Below, one piece after another: positions 5,993-6,472 of a DNA stretch of 6,472 nt. Source of the DNA: Betaproteobacteria bacterium (GTDB taxonomy: Bacteria > Pseudomonadota > Gammaproteobacteria > Burkholderiales > Burkholderiaceae_E); contig VGHV01000141.1 in NCBI GenBank assembly GCA_016868095.1, positions 1 to 6,472 on the forward strand, read 5' to 3'. The notes under the pieces are model-generated. The model ran no database searches. It was not told the origin of the DNA and saw only the letters and a list, made by a program, of their open reading frames with translations. The translations under genes were made by a program, and so were the position numbers. Position 1 is the first letter of the stretch, and every line of letters starts with the position of its first letter.

Positions 5993-6472
5993 ACATCTGA
6001 TCGGCAGCCGGAGAAAGACTCCGCCCTTTCCGTGTAATTAAACCGAGATGTCGTTTAACAACCGGTTCAATAAGATCAACGCTATAAAGCGTTGGGTGAT
6101 CATAGGCCGGCATAGCAAGTGACGGTACGGCGCCAACGCCAAGTCCTGCTTCAACCAGGCCAATCAGCGTTGTAACATTGACAACTTCATGACGGCTTTG
6201 CGGTCTGCCTTCGGTGTTGGCAAGTGCAAGATCAATAAGAAGCCGGTTACCCGAGCGCTTGCTAAAGCTAACAAAATCATGAGGTCCGAGTTCAGCCCAA
6301 CGCACAGCAGGCTTTTTGGCAAGTGGGTGATCTTTCCTGCAGGCAACAACAAAGCGATCCTCATGAAAGCTTAAAAATTCGATATCGGGCTCTTCTCGAC
6401 CGATATAGTTAATGCCAAAATCGACCTCACCATTAACCACTGCACTCAAGACCTCGTTGGCGCCGTCGTCAA
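5925..6472 (-). CDS. LysR-type transcriptional regulator, C-terminal effector domain (N-terminus outside window)
   Basis: 182 complete C-terminal codons of a LysR-family regulator, which would bind DNA through an N-terminal helix-turn-helix not in this window. The visible part is the periplasmic-binding-protein-like effector domain: DDGANEVLSAVVNGEVDFGIN at the edge, then RFVVACRKDHPLAKK, the LVEAGLGVGAVPSLAM stretch typical of subdomain II, and a C-terminal helix ending in a polar tail. The gene enters from beyond 6472 and stops with TAA at 5925-5927, inside the end of the Anbu gene on the other strand. The tail after LLVEL adds about 15 polar residues, and this creates the overlap. Effector and targets cannot be named. 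Because it is convergent rather than divergent to the module, regulation of the module by it is possible but not indicated by layout. Confidence 0.9.
   Translation of the reverse strand, partial: DDGANEVLSAVVNGEVDFGINYIGREEPDIEFLSFHEDRFVVACRKDHPLAKKPAVRWAELGPHDFVSFSKRSGNRLLIDLALANTEGRPQSRHEVVNVTTLIGLVEAGLGVGAVPSLAMPAYDHPTLYSVDLIEPVVKRHLGLITRKGRSLSPAADQMFKLLVELGPRYREQASQEPEAR

Noticed and set aside
6009..6023. Hairpin CGGAG-AAAGA-CTCCG shortly after the Anbu stop, considered as a terminator
   Set aside because: The stem is only 5 bp, no run of T follows, and it lies within the lysR-type coding sequence, so the evidence for termination is too weak.

Overview
The window looks like a chromosomal segment from a betaproteobacterium, probably Burkholderiales. 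This rests on a Fur protein close to Burkholderia-type Fur, on a bamE-dapB pair divergent from fur, and on DapB and BamE sequences typical of that class. The genus cannot be fixed from this sequence. No RNA gene, insertion sequence, CRISPR array or phage gene is visible.

Layout. Positions 1-1307 hold two housekeeping genes on the minus strand: bamE, an outer-membrane assembly lipoprotein, followed 17 nt later by dapB, a lysine/peptidoglycan precursor enzyme whose C-terminus is cut off by the window edge. Positions 1308-1443 are the divergent control region between bamE and fur. From 1444 to 5992 five genes run on the plus strand: fur, a circularly permuted ATP-grasp protein, an alpha-E domain protein, a transglutaminase-like cysteine peptidase, and a proteasome-like Ntn hydrolase of the Anbu type. 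The last gene meets, tail to tail and with a 68-nt overlap, the end of a LysR-type regulator on the minus strand. The start of that regulator lies beyond position 6472.

How the genes work together. The four genes after fur form a recurrent but poorly understood bacterial module. An ATP-grasp enzyme (inferred amide/peptide ligase), its alpha-E partner, a papain-fold transglutaminase-like enzyme and a ring-forming threonine peptidase would be able to make and remove, or process, a peptide or peptide-like tag. No substrate is established. The unusual point here is its physical linkage to fur. The ATP-grasp gene starts on a GTG inside the last codons of fur (32-nt overlap), so fur and the module very probably share a transcript and may be translationally coupled. 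This suggests, without proving, a tie to iron or oxidative-stress control. The Anbu gene starts on TTG, placing the nucleophilic threonine directly after the initiator methionine.
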